Assembly: GCA_045564915.1 (NCBI GenBank)
Contig: JBJLGL010000001.1
Location: 558,001-622,000 of the forward strand
Reading direction: 5' to 3'
DNA length: 64,000 bases
From: JAQWRV01 sp045564915
GTDB lineage: Bacteria > Pseudomonadota > Alphaproteobacteria > Rhodospirillales > Rhodospirillaceae
The stretch's first letter is position 1. The number at the start of each line of letters is the position of its first letter. Made by a program: the position numbers and the translations under genes. The notes beneath the pieces were generated by a model. The model was not told where the DNA came from, made no database searches, and worked only from the letters and a program-made list of their open reading frames with translations. Below, piece after piece: positions 9,308-18,966 of the stretch.

Positions 9308-10264
9308 ATGACTATTCGGAGTGGGGACAAGGCGAATATCACCAAAGCGGCGAGATCATTGCGCCTTGGTGGGTTAGTCGCATTCCCAACGGAAACGGTG
9401 TACGGCCTTGGTGCTGATGCCACACAAGATACCGCTATAGCGCAGATTTATGCACTAAAGGAAAGGCCGGCCTTAAACCCACTAATTGTTCATGTTGGTC
9501 GTCCTGACTGGGTTGCCGGCCTTGCTACCCCAGATGGCCGATTTGATGCCTTAACTCGAGCCTTCTGGCCGGGGCCATTAACCCTCATTTTGAGACGCCG
9601 GGCCGATAGCCCCATCGGAGCTGCGGTCAGTGCTGGCCTAGATACAATCGCTGTGCGTCAACCCAACCATCCCGTTGCAGCTGCACTGCTTACGCATGTA
9701 AAACGACCTCTAGCAGCCCCTAGTGCTAATCCATCCGGGCAAGTCAGCCCTACTACAGCAAAGCATGTCTTTGATGACTTTGGTGATCGTCTTAACTTTA
9801 TTCTTGATGGGGGACCATGCACCACGGGTATTGAATCGACTGTGCTGGATCTCACTGCAACCACGGCCCGTATTTTGCGGGCTGGGGTTGTCGGTGTCGA
9901 TGCCTTAGAAAAAGTTATAGGCTCAGTCACTCCGCCCGACATAGTTCAAGCCCAAGAAATGGAGGGTTCGATTAGTTCACCTGGCCAGCTTGAGAAACAT
10001 TACTCTCCTTCTCTTCCAGTGCGCCTAAATGCGCAAAGGGCAATCGAAGATGAAGCACTAATAGGGTTTGGCAAAACGCCGCGAGCAACACTAAACCTAA
10101 GCCCTACTGGCAACCTTGACGAGGCAGCTGCCAGCTTATTTGCTGCACTACGATCCCTCGATGATCCTAAACGCTTTAGGGGAATAGCTATTGTGCCAAT
10201 TCCGACCCTAGGGGTAGGTCAGGCTATTAATGACCGCCTCTTGCGCGCCAGCAAGGGCCGGTGA
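9308..10264 (+). CDS. tsaC: L-threonylcarbamoyladenylate synthase, long Sua5 form
   Basis: 318 aa, so YrdC domain plus C-terminal Sua5 domain. It makes threonylcarbamoyl-AMP from threonine, bicarbonate and ATP for t6A37 modification of ANN-decoding tRNAs. Key segments: FPTETVYGLGADAT (about residues 26-39), KERPALNPLIVHV, PGPLTLILRR, SANPSGQVSPTTA and GGPCTTGIESTVLDL. The linker SSPGQLEKHYSP introduces the Sua5 domain. Closely spaced after cysQ, so probably co-transcribed. Confidence 0.95.
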   Translation: MTIRSGDKANITKAARSLRLGGLVAFPTETVYGLGADATQDTAIAQIYALKERPALNPLIVHVGRPDWVAGLATPDGRFDALTRAFWPGPLTLILRRRADSPIGAAVSAGLDTIAVRQPNHPVAAALLTHVKRPLAAPSANPSGQVSPTTAKHVFDDFGDRLNFILDGGPCTTGIESTVLDLTATTARILRAGVVGVDALEKVIGSVTPPDIVQAQEMEGSISSPGQLEKHYSPSLPVRLNAQRAIEDEALIGFGKTPRATLNLSPTGNLDEAAASLFAALRSLDDPKRFRGIAIVPIPTLGVGQAINDRLLRASKGR

Positions 10265-10352
10265 GGAGAGCTAACATAGAAAAACAAAGTCTACATTGCC
10301 TTTAGACTAAATTCGCCTCATGTTATTTGACCCTCATACCGAATGAAATGCC

Positions 10353-11771
10353 GTGCCTTTAGAGCAAACCTTAATCGACCGTATAGCAGAAATTGTTGGA
10401 CGCAATGGTTTTCTAACCAAGCCTGATGATATAGCGCCCTTTTTGGATGAAGAGCGCGGTCTATTTCATGGTTCAACATTGCTTGTGGTGCGACCCAGGT
10501 CGACGGAAGAAGTCGCAGCTGTAGTTAGGCTGTGCGCAGATGCTGGTGTCAGCATTGTACCTCAGGGTGGCAATACTGGTTTATGTGGTGGCGGAGTGCC
10601 AGCTGAAAATGGTGCGGAAATTGTCCTCGCGCTCGAACGGATGAATGCGGTAAGGAATATTGACGCTGCAAATTTCACCATGACTGTTGAAGCAGGATGC
10701 GTTCTAGCTGATATTCAAACGAAAGCGGATGACGTTAACTGCCTTTTCCCGCTGAGCCTTGCAGCCGAAGGTAGCTGTCAGATTGGCGGCAATTTAGCCA
10801 CCAATGCAGGCGGTATTAATGTGCTACGCTATGGAAATGCGCGTGATCTTGTGCTCGGCCTAGAGGTGGTAATGCCGGATGGCCGTACTTGGAATGGTTT
10901 GCGCGCATTGGCTAAGGACAATACTGGCTACGCCCTCAAACACTTGTTCGTAGGCTCGGAAGGTACTCTGGGCATCATAACAGCTGCAGTACTTAAGCTT
11001 TTTCCCAAGCCTCACGCCTCAGAGACTGCTTTCTGTGCATTATCATCCCTCAATGATGTCACCCAATTTCTTAAATGTGCCCGCGCCCTTTCGGGCGACA
11101 CTGTTACAGCATTTGAGTTAGTGCCACGTGCCGGATTGGAAATGTGTATTAATCATATCAGTGATGTCGCTGATCCACTCGGTCAACCCCATGACTGGTA
11201 CACTTTGATTGAGTTATCAACTTCACGACCCAATGCTAGCCTGCGCGAGAGTATTGAGGCCTTGCTTGAAAACGCCTTCAAAGATGAAATCATTGTCGAT
11301 GCTGTCATCGCAGAAAGTCTTAATCAGACCAAGAGTTTATGGCGTATCCGAGAATCATTATCTGAAGCACAAAAATTTGAGGGTGGCAGCATCAAGCATG
11401 ACGTATCCGTACCGGTGTCTCGCGTGCCCGAATTTATCAGCAGGGGTGTGGCGGCAGTACAAAAGCACTTCCCAGGCGCACGGCCCTGCCCCTTTGGACA
11501 TGTCGGAGACGGAAATATACATTTCAATGTCTCACAGCCCATAGGAGCTGATAAAGTTCGCTTTCTGGCAGAATGGGACAAGATGAACCGAATTATTCAT
11601 GATCTAGTAGCCGAGATGAATGGATCATTCTCAGCAGAGCATGGTATCGGGCGCCTAAAAGTCGGTGAGATGGATCACTATAAAGACCCAGTTGAGCTTG
11701 ACCTCATGAGAAGACTCAAGTCTGCCCTCGACCCAAAAGAAATGATGAATCCTGGCAAAATCCTATCTTAG
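10353..11771 (+). CDS. FAD-binding oxidoreductase, GlcD / D-2-hydroxyacid dehydrogenase family
   Basis: 472 aa from a GTG. N-terminal FAD_binding_4 domain with PQGGNTGLCGGGVP, NLATNAGGINVLRYGN and GSEGTLGIITAAVLKLFP; C-terminal FAD-oxidase_C domain with HVGDGNIHFN and SAEHGIGRLKVGEM. This is the D-lactate / D-2-hydroxyglutarate / glycolate dehydrogenase group, which oxidises a D-2-hydroxyacid and passes electrons to a quinone or ETF. The substrate cannot be fixed from sequence. 88 bp separate it from Sua5 and 237 bp from lptF. Confidence 0.9.
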   Translation: MPLEQTLIDRIAEIVGRNGFLTKPDDIAPFLDEERGLFHGSTLLVVRPRSTEEVAAVVRLCADAGVSIVPQGGNTGLCGGGVPAENGAEIVLALERMNAVRNIDAANFTMTVEAGCVLADIQTKADDVNCLFPLSLAAEGSCQIGGNLATNAGGINVLRYGNARDLVLGLEVVMPDGRTWNGLRALAKDNTGYALKHLFVGSEGTLGIITAAVLKLFPKPHASETAFCALSSLNDVTQFLKCARALSGDTVTAFELVPRAGLEMCINHISDVADPLGQPHDWYTLIELSTSRPNASLRESIEALLENAFKDEIIVDAVIAESLNQTKSLWRIRESLSEAQKFEGGSIKHDVSVPVSRVPEFISRGVAAVQKHFPGARPCPFGHVGDGNIHFNVSQPIGADKVRFLAEWDKMNRIIHDLVAEMNGSFSAEHGIGRLKVGEMDHYKDPVELDLMRRLKSALDPKEMMNPGKILS

Positions 11772-11954
11772 GGTTCATCAAACGAACTCGCTCGAGGCAT
11801 TTTGTTGGGGTCGGGCAATTAGCGGCTGCGATACCATAATTACGAATCCTTGGTACCCAAGGCTGTTTCAGTCAGCTTGCCCCAGAAATACTACATTTGC
11901 CTGCTAAGCACCTAGGGATTAGAAAAACTCCAGAGTAGGAAAAGGCACCGACGT

Positions 11955-11983
11955 TTGCTGGTTTTCCCACAGCCTACTATACT
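11955..11983 (+). promoter_or_regulatory. Candidate sigma-70-type promoter for lptF-lptD
   Basis: TTGCTG and TATACT are separated by exactly 17 bases, ending 25 bp before the lptF start codon. It is the best promoter match in the 237-bp gap upstream of lptF. Predicted by eye from consensus only. Confidence 0.5.
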
Positions 11984-12008
11984 CTGAAATTGTTTTATTA
12001 GGTGAACG

Positions 12009-13139
12009 ATGATTAGGCTGAATCGCTACATATTGCGCCATCTCTTGACGGGCACCGTAATAGTTACCGCGGTTCTAGCCTACATCTTGTGGCTAACCCA
12101 GTCCTTAGGCTTTATCGAACTCATTATCAACAAGGGCCTTGCCATCTATACATGGCTTGAACTCACCTTGTTGCTGCTACCCAATGTCATAGTCATCATT
12201 CTGCCCATAGCGCTCTTTCTAGTGGTACTGTTTGTCTACAACAAAATGACCATAGATCAAGAACTGGTCGTAGCGCAGGCTGCTGGGATAAGCCGGTGGG
12301 GGCTTGCTTGGCCAGCTATTGTCATGGCCGGCATTGCTACACTTAGTTCCTACGCCTTGACGCTTTATTATGCGCCACAATCTATGCGCGCCTTCAAGGA
12401 ACTACAATGGACCGTGCGCAATGATGTCTCTCAGGTTTTGTTAAAAGATGGTATGTTTAACCAAATCGGTAAGGGCATGACGGTATATGTTCGGGAGAGC
12501 AGTGCTGATGGCACACTTAAAGGAATCTTAGTCCATGACAAACGTGACCGGGTCAAGAGCCTAACCCTTATGGCAGAGATGGGCGCTATTATTCCTGGAC
12601 CCAATGGTCCCCGGGTACTGATGGCAAACGGCAGCCGCCAGGAACTTACGCGCGGCGCTGGAGATTTATCTCTACTATATTTCGATAGCTATACAGTAGA
12701 TCTAGGTTTGTTAGAAGCCACGGGCGACGGACGTTTCACCGATAACAGAGAACGGACTACAACTGCGCTCTTTTCCCTTACAGAACAAGATGGAATACCT
12801 TCACGTACTATACGGCGGATGCGAGTTGAGGGTCATCAACGTCTTACGCAACCAATTATGAACCTTACACTTACAGCTATAGCCTTGGGTTTTTTGCTAT
12901 CAGGCACTTTTGATCGCCACGGACAGGTTCATCGTATATCCTTAGCCGTAGTGTGTGTCATCGCTATTGAAGCGGCAAGCCTGGGAGCGGCAAGCCTTGC
13001 GGCCAAGAATTTGCTAATGATTCCACTGATATATCTTGTTACTTTGGTCCCAGCGTTTATTGGTCTATTCGCCTTAGCAGGTGGCGGAATACGGGGCCGG
13101 ACACTTCAAGCGTTGCATGCTGACCATGGCTCTGCCTAG
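12009..13139 (+). CDS. lptF: LPS export ABC transporter permease LptF (YjgP/YjgQ family)
   Basis: 376 aa. Inner-membrane permease of the LptB2FG complex that extracts LPS and drives it along the Lpt bridge. Three N-terminal membrane helices (about residues 12-32, 50-72 and 95-120), a periplasmic beta-jellyroll domain (about 130-260) and three C-terminal helices are visible. The segment FNQIGKGMTVYVRE is typical of LptF. Its partner lptG normally follows in alphaproteobacteria, but lptD starts nine bases after this stop, so the partner is absent from this locus. Confidence 0.92.
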   Translation: MIRLNRYILRHLLTGTVIVTAVLAYILWLTQSLGFIELIINKGLAIYTWLELTLLLLPNVIVIILPIALFLVVLFVYNKMTIDQELVVAQAAGISRWGLAWPAIVMAGIATLSSYALTLYYAPQSMRAFKELQWTVRNDVSQVLLKDGMFNQIGKGMTVYVRESSADGTLKGILVHDKRDRVKSLTLMAEMGAIIPGPNGPRVLMANGSRQELTRGAGDLSLLYFDSYTVDLGLLEATGDGRFTDNRERTTTALFSLTEQDGIPSRTIRRMRVEGHQRLTQPIMNLTLTAIALGFLLSGTFDRHGQVHRISLAVVCVIAIEAASLGAASLAAKNLLMIPLIYLVTLVPAFIGLFALAGGGIRGRTLQALHADHGSA

Positions 13140-13148
13140 TCCAGGCTT

Positions 13149-15356
13149 ATGATTTTAAGATTCAGATCTTTGTTTTCATTTCTTTTACACCAGAACCTTA
13201 GACCCCTGCAAAAATCGTCTGTGTTCATCGTAATTCTTGCTGGTGCAGCAACATTTTGCCTTGCTGCATTTGCACAAGACTCACCCACTGATAAATCAAC
13301 CCTGATAATAGCTGATGAGTTGGAATACGATGAGAATTCAAAAACCATAACAGCTTCAGGTAACGTAGAAATCGAACAGGATGGGCGTATTCTTCTAGCT
13401 GACCATATGACCTACAACCAATCAACAGATAGAGCTAAGGCTGAGGGTAATGTCATTCTAGTCGATAAGAACGGTAGTGTCTTATTTTCTAAAATGGTGG
13501 AAATCTCTGGAGATTTAAAAGAAGGCATTGCCCGTGAAGTGCAGGTTCTGCTGGCAGACAAATCCAGATTGGCGGCCCGAGTCATTCGCCGCCGCGACGA
13601 GAACACCGACGAGCTGCACCGCGTAGTTTATTCGGCATGTGATCTGAATTGCAAAGGAGATCCAGTGTGGCAAATTAAGGCGAAGAAAGTCATACATGAT
13701 CGAGACGATCAATTAATGACGTATGATGACGCCTGGATTGAGTTGCTAGGCCTACCAGTTTTCTACACGCCCTACCTTGCTCACCCGGACCCAACGGCCG
13801 ATCGCCGCTCTGGCTTGCTTGCTCCTGCAGTAGGGGGGGGTAGTAATCTTGGCTTCTCGTTTGCCTTGCCGTACTACTGGAACATCGCACCAGATATGGA
13901 TGCCACCCTAACACCCCTCTACACATCATCAGCCGGGCGAGGCGGGACAGCTGAATACCGTCAACTCTTCAAAGAAGGAGAGCTACGCCTCTTTGGCAGT
14001 TTAGTATCGGACGACGGAGATAATACAAAGGACATTCGCGGCCATATACGAGCTCGAACAAGATGGGATATAGATGAGCGCTGGCGAACAGGAGCAGACA
14101 TTCACTTAGCGTCTGATGATACATATTTAAGACGCTACGATTTTGATGCTCCTACCTGGCTAACGTCAAATGCGTTCCTAGAAAGGTTCGGTACTCAGTC
14201 TTATTTCGCCGTTAATACCTACCATTTTCAGCGACAACGTCGGACCGTCATTGCCGGATCAACACCGCTTGTTGCCCCACTAATAAATTACAGCTTCGTT
14301 GGCAAACCCACACGTGGGGGCGGATATTTCACCGCTGATGCAAGTGCTTTAGCGCTGTACCGAGAAACAGGCAGCGATCAGACCAGGCTATCAACCGAAC
14401 TGGGTTGGCATGTACCTTATGTGAGTTCGGTCGGCGCAATTTATACTCTGCGTGCCTCAGTGCGTGGTGACGGCTATTATGTCAGAGACGTTGTCGACCC
14501 TGTTACTAATGTTAGCTTTACTGGCCTTGAGAGCAGAGCCATTCCGCAAGTTTCGATGGAGTGGCGCTTTCCCATGACCCGGACCGTAACGAACTTAACC
14601 CAATATCTTGAGCCCATTGTCCAAGGTGTTTGGAACCCTATAGGACAAAATTCAAACAGAATATCTAATGAAGATAGCCGCGATTTTGAGTTTGACGACA
14701 CCAATCTCTTTTCAGAGCAGCGTTTTACCGGCTACGACCGCATTGAAGGTGGTGGTCGATTGAATTATGGATTGCGCTGGTCGGCTTACGGTGAAACAGG
14801 GCAATCTATCTCAGCAATCTTTGGACAAAGCTATCGTTTCCACAGAGATAATACATTTAGCGCCGCGTCAGGTTTAAGTGGCAAGTTCTCTGATTTTGTT
14901 GGGAGAGTCTCGTATCAACCATCGAATTATCTTGACCTGTCCTACCGGTTCCGCCTCGAAAATTCTAACTTTAGTCCTGAGAGGAGTGAGATCAGCACAG
15001 CAGTGGGTACTGATCTTTTCCGTCTCGGCGCAAACTATATATTTATTAGGCAAACAGACCCAACATCACCTGAGTTCGGTGATCGTGAAGAGCTTTACGC
15101 CTATTTTGATACCCGTCTATCAAAATATTGGAAACTTACCGGCACCCATCGGGAAGACCTTAGCCCAGGCGGTGGATCTATCCGCTCATCTATTGGCGTC
15201 GTCTATGAAGATGAGTGTTTTGTTTTCGGACTAGATATTGCGGACGACAATACAGAGGATCGTGATTTCCAGAGCGGCTTCTCTGTGATTCTACGTTTTA
15301 CTCTTAAAACCGTTGGTGAAGTCCGCTTATCTTCAAGCGTTGGTGTGGATCAATAA
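13149..15356 (+). CDS. lptD: LPS-assembly outer-membrane protein LptD
   Basis: 735 aa. Signal peptide about residues 1-42 (hydrophobic VFIVILAGAATFCLAAFAQ). An OstA/LptA-like N-domain (ADELEYDENSKTITASGNVEI) is followed by a large beta-barrel that, with LptE, inserts LPS into the outer leaflet. Conserved segments include the paired cysteines in YSACDLNCKGDPVW, PVFYTPYLAHPDP, and GLLAPAVGGGSNLG. It is coupled to lptF. Its stop is only nine bases from the stop of the convergent metal-efflux operon. Confidence 0.95.
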   Translation: MILRFRSLFSFLLHQNLRPLQKSSVFIVILAGAATFCLAAFAQDSPTDKSTLIIADELEYDENSKTITASGNVEIEQDGRILLADHMTYNQSTDRAKAEGNVILVDKNGSVLFSKMVEISGDLKEGIAREVQVLLADKSRLAARVIRRRDENTDELHRVVYSACDLNCKGDPVWQIKAKKVIHDRDDQLMTYDDAWIELLGLPVFYTPYLAHPDPTADRRSGLLAPAVGGGSNLGFSFALPYYWNIAPDMDATLTPLYTSSAGRGGTAEYRQLFKEGELRLFGSLVSDDGDNTKDIRGHIRARTRWDIDERWRTGADIHLASDDTYLRRYDFDAPTWLTSNAFLERFGTQSYFAVNTYHFQRQRRTVIAGSTPLVAPLINYSFVGKPTRGGGYFTADASALALYRETGSDQTRLSTELGWHVPYVSSVGAIYTLRASVRGDGYYVRDVVDPVTNVSFTGLESRAIPQVSMEWRFPMTRTVTNLTQYLEPIVQGVWNPIGQNSNRISNEDSRDFEFDDTNLFSEQRFTGYDRIEGGGRLNYGLRWSAYGETGQSISAIFGQSYRFHRDNTFSAASGLSGKFSDFVGRVSYQPSNYLDLSYRFRLENSNFSPERSEISTAVGTDLFRLGANYIFIRQTDPTSPEFGDREELYAYFDTRLSKYWKLTGTHREDLSPGGGSIRSSIGVVYEDECFVFGLDIADDNTEDRDFQSGFSVILRFTLKTVGEVRLSSSVGVDQ

Positions 15357-15365
15357 CGAGACGCA

Positions 15366-15788
15366 TCAGCTTGATTCAGCACCAGCCATTAGTAGCTGCA
15401 CTAGACCATTGAGCTGTGTGACCATCTGTTTTGCTGCCGCGGCGTTTCTCTGCTCATAGGCCGTATGCAAGCGATTACTCAGAGTGCGAAGCTGATTAAC
15501 ACTAGATGTGAATCGCAACTGATTAGCTTTCGGGATATGGTTTGACAACTTACCAAAGCTGTCCGCTACCGCATGCAATTCAGCGGCAAGGTCATGCAGT
15601 GGATCCAAATTATCCGCCGCGACAGTTGAACGAATCTTGGATGCCACCTCCTCCAGGGCTACCCAGCCATCATCCAAAGACGCAAAGTCAATCCCTTTGC
15701 TATGCTCGTGCATAGTTTGAGCGTAAGCATTGAGAGGCATCGTTGATGACGCCAGGAGCGTCAATATAACCACGAGGCTTTTATTCAT
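15366..15788 (-). CDS. Small exported helical protein, last gene of metal-efflux operon
   Basis: 140 aa from the ATG at 15788; the frame continues upstream inside the pump gene, but MNKSLVVILTLL is a clear signal peptide with cleavage near NAYAQ. The mature part is predominantly alpha-helical, with only scattered His (MHEHSKG near the start) and no known motif. Its start overlaps the end of the RND pump gene by eight bases, implying translational coupling. I do not recognise the family; a periplasmic accessory of the pump is the natural guess. Confidence 0.7.
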   Translation of the reverse strand: MNKSLVVILTLLASSTMPLNAYAQTMHEHSKGIDFASLDDGWVALEEVASKIRSTVAADNLDPLHDLAAELHAVADSFGKLSNHIPKANQLRFTSSVNQLRTLSNRLHTAYEQRNAAAAKQMVTQLNGLVQLLMAGAESS

Positions 15789-18700
15789 ATTTCCTATCAC
15801 TAATTTCCTCAGACGGTAGCATAGTTGATGACGCCAGCCTAGATTGAGCCACAAGCTGGCTACTGAAGGTCCAAAACACTATTGGCCGCAGAGACAAATC
15901 AAGCAATGTAGAAGAGAGCAATCCGGAAAAAATAACTAGGGCAACTGGATATAAGATTTCCCTACCAGGTTGGTCTGGTGTCAGCAATATAGGGACTAAT
16001 GCAAGACAAGCACTTAGAGCAGTCATCAGGACGGGAATGATCCGCTCCTGGGTCCCTCGGGTAATCATGGCCTGGTCAAACGAAGCGCCCTCTTCGCGCA
16101 TCAAGTATAAGTAGTGATTAATCATTAGGATGCCATTACGGGCAGCTATTCCAGTTAGAGTAACGAATCCAATTAAGGTTGCTACGGATAATATGCCGCC
16201 GGTCAACCAAACACCAATAACCGCACCTACAAAAGCAAGGGGAATAGACAGCATGACCTGAAGCGCGAAGTTTACACTACCTAGATGTGCATATAGCACT
16301 AAGAACATACCAAGAAAGGCGATTACAGTTAGAAGGGCAATGGCATCGATTGCAGCAGACTGGCTCTCATATTCACCACCGTATACTACAAAGTAACCTG
16401 CCGGGAAAATGACCTCTTCAGTGACAAGAGCCCTGATATCTTGAACCACACTAACCAAATCTCTATCAGAAACGTTAGCCTGGATAATTAAGCGTCTTTG
16501 GCCATTCTCACGGTTAATTACGTTAGCGCCTAGAGCTTCTTCTACATCTGCAAGTAATTTTAGGGGCAGGTATCCTCCCTCTCCCAGCTCAACGGGCAAC
16601 TCTTTGATTGAGGATAGTGTTGATCGGCTCTCTTGATCAAAACTAACAACAAGGTCATAGGTTCTGATTCCGTCAATAATCTGGCTAACAGTACGTCCAT
16701 TTAAGGCTAGTTCCACGTACTCAACCACCTGCGCAATTGTAAGCCCTCTATTACGAATTTGGTCACGGTCAACACGGATATGCACCTGCTCAGTAAGTGA
16801 TTGCTGCTCAATACTAAGGTCAACTACACCGTCGATGGCCTCAGCCGCGCGTTCAATCAAACTTGCCAGACGGCGTAATTCATCCATATCATCACCGAAT
16901 ACCTTGATCGCAATTTGCGCTCTCACACCTGATAATGCGTGGTCAATTCTATGGGAGAGGGGTTGGCCTATATTAATCAATACGCCGGGAAACTGCCCCA
17001 TCCGCTCGCGAATGTCAGTAATAACGGCTTCCCTTGACCTGCTAGACGGTTGCAGAAAAAACTCGAGCTCAGAGACATTGATACTCTCTGCGTGTTCATC
17101 ATTCTCGGCCCGTCCTGAACGACGGCCTACTTTGATCACTTCTGGTATACCCAGCACCACCTGTTCAGCTCTTGTTGCAATGCGATTTGACTCCACAAGC
17201 GAAGTTCCTGGGGCCATAACTACCGAGATGTTGAGAGCACCCTCATTGAACTCGGGTAGGAAATTCTGGCCAAACTGCGAAGTCATCCATACCGCAATAA
17301 AGAGCATGAAACCGAACACTGCAAACACTATGAAGCGAGCCGGAAACAGAACTCTGAGAATTTTCTCTTGCGCCCACTTTACAGAGCGTATCACTAATCC
17401 TTCTCTCTCAGCACTCATTTGCTTCATTCGGGGCATTAGATAGGCACACAGAGCTGGCGTAACAGTTAGAAAAACCAGAAGGGATGCGCCAATGGATGTT
17501 ACGTAGGAAATGCCTAATGGTGTGAATATCCGCCCTTCCACCCCTGACAAAGCAAACATAGGCAAAAACACTAGAACGACAATGAAGGTTGCAAATACTA
17601 TCGGATCCCTGACCTCCCGCGTGGCTTTTAAAATCACTTCCATTGGAGGAGCAGGCTCACCCTTCAGTCTATTTTGGCGGAGTCTTCGAAAGGTATTCTC
17701 TACACCAACAATAGCATCGTCTACCAACTGTCCGATTGCAATCGCAATACCCCCTAATGTCATAGTATTTATCGACAATTCTAATATCTGAAAGACTAGA
17801 AGGGTAAGGATAAGTGCTAACGGCATTGCTATTAGCGTGATGAAAGTAGTGCGGGCGTTAAGCAAGAACATAAAGATAATAATGGCAACAAGAATAGCGC
17901 CATCGCGGAGTGCTTCTTCCACGTTGGCAACTGCTAATTCAATAAACTCACTCTGAGAAAAAATGTCATCATGCAGTTCGATGCCTACAGGAAGCGTATC
18001 TTTCATATCCTTTAGTTCGGAACGGATTGCGCTTACTAAGGATACTGTATCAGCGTCGGGTTGCTTCTGAATCGAGAGTATCACACCAGGCATCGCATCG
18101 ATCGAAGCATCGCCTCTAGGTGCGACCGCACTCCCAATTTTGACTTGGGCAATCTGGTCAATAGTAACACGCTGGCTCGGCAAACCTGGAATAGGAATAA
18201 AGGTCGACGCGATCTCATCGGTCGTTTGCGCCCTCCCAAGAATGCGGATTAATCCTTCTGTATAGTCTGACAAAAGAAATCCGCCCGTAGCATTGAGATT
18301 AGTCTCTTCCAATGCCTCAAGCACTGCTGACAAAGGCACTCGGTAAAATACTAAGCGCTCGGGATCTATTAAGACCTGGAATTGTTGAAGCTCACCGCCT
18401 ACAACCGTTATTTGTGCAATTCCATTTATAGATAGTAGACGTTGCCGTATATCCCACTCAGCGAGAGCTCTTAACGTCATAGGATCGACTTGCTCACCAC
18501 CCGTCACACCGATTGCCATGACATTACCCATGATTGACGTTATCGGTCCAAGAGTCGGATTCACCCTCTCATAAATAGCTTCTCGTGCCTGCGATAGTTT
18601 CTCCGAAACGATCTGTCGCGCCACATAGATGTTCATACTCCAATCAAACTCGACCCAAACGATTGAGAGTCCAATCGATGAAGCGGAGCGTACGCGAACT

Positions 18701-18966
18701 ACACCATTAGCCCCGTAAACAGCCGCTTCAATAGGCCGGGTGACGAGTATTTCCACTTCCTCGGGCGACAAGCCTGCCGACTCTGTAAAGATAGTCACCG
18801 TCGGGCGATTAAGGTCTGGCAAAACATCAATAGGGAGTTTTTGAATCGCTAAACCGCCGTAAACAAAACTAAGTGAGGCCAATGCAACCACCAGTAGGCG
18901 GTGACGGATCGATAGGCTGATGAGTGAATCCAACACTGTAATGTGCTCAGTGACTGTGGCCAGCAT
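15781..18966 (-). CDS. RND efflux permease, CzcA/CusA (heavy-metal) type
   Basis: About 1061 aa from the ATG at 18966 (codons upstream to 19098 are inside the adaptor gene; an ATG at 18972 is equally possible). Inner-membrane proton/substrate antiporter with about 12 helices and two large periplasmic loops. Seen: the N-terminal VLPDLNRPTVTIFTES with SPEEVE, the TM4 proton-relay segment GQLVDDAIVGVEN, APGTSLVESN, and GRRSGRAENDEHAE, a stretch typical of heavy-metal RND pumps. The metal (Cu/Ag, Zn, Co, Cd or Ni) cannot be assigned. It overlaps the adaptor gene by 20 bases and the following small gene by eight. Confidence 0.92.
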   Translation of the reverse strand: MLATVTEHITVLDSLISLSIRHRLLVVALASLSFVYGGLAIQKLPIDVLPDLNRPTVTIFTESAGLSPEEVEILVTRPIEAAVYGANGVVRVRSASSIGLSIVWVEFDWSMNIYVARQIVSEKLSQAREAIYERVNPTLGPITSIMGNVMAIGVTGGEQVDPMTLRALAEWDIRQRLLSINGIAQITVVGGELQQFQVLIDPERLVFYRVPLSAVLEALEETNLNATGGFLLSDYTEGLIRILGRAQTTDEIASTFIPIPGLPSQRVTIDQIAQVKIGSAVAPRGDASIDAMPGVILSIQKQPDADTVSLVSAIRSELKDMKDTLPVGIELHDDIFSQSEFIELAVANVEEALRDGAILVAIIIFMFLLNARTTFITLIAMPLALILTLLVFQILELSINTMTLGGIAIAIGQLVDDAIVGVENTFRRLRQNRLKGEPAPPMEVILKATREVRDPIVFATFIVVLVFLPMFALSGVEGRIFTPLGISYVTSIGASLLVFLTVTPALCAYLMPRMKQMSAEREGLVIRSVKWAQEKILRVLFPARFIVFAVFGFMLFIAVWMTSQFGQNFLPEFNEGALNISVVMAPGTSLVESNRIATRAEQVVLGIPEVIKVGRRSGRAENDEHAESINVSELEFFLQPSSRSREAVITDIRERMGQFPGVLINIGQPLSHRIDHALSGVRAQIAIKVFGDDMDELRRLASLIERAAEAIDGVVDLSIEQQSLTEQVHIRVDRDQIRNRGLTIAQVVEYVELALNGRTVSQIIDGIRTYDLVVSFDQESRSTLSSIKELPVELGEGGYLPLKLLADVEEALGANVINRENGQRRLIIQANVSDRDLVSVVQDIRALVTEEVIFPAGYFVVYGGEYESQSAAIDAIALLTVIAFLGMFLVLYAHLGSVNFALQVMLSIPLAFVGAVIGVWLTGGILSVATLIGFVTLTGIAARNGILMINHYLYLMREEGASFDQAMITRGTQERIIPVLMTALSACLALVPILLTPDQPGREILYPVALVIFSGLLSSTLLDLSLRPIVFWTFSSQLVAQSRLASSTMLPSEEISDRKYE

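Noticed and set aside
16835..17443. A 202-codon plus-strand frame within the RND pump gene
   Set aside because: Lies antisense to a strongly conserved coding sequence; composition is a shadow of the pump, with no ribosome-binding site or family features.
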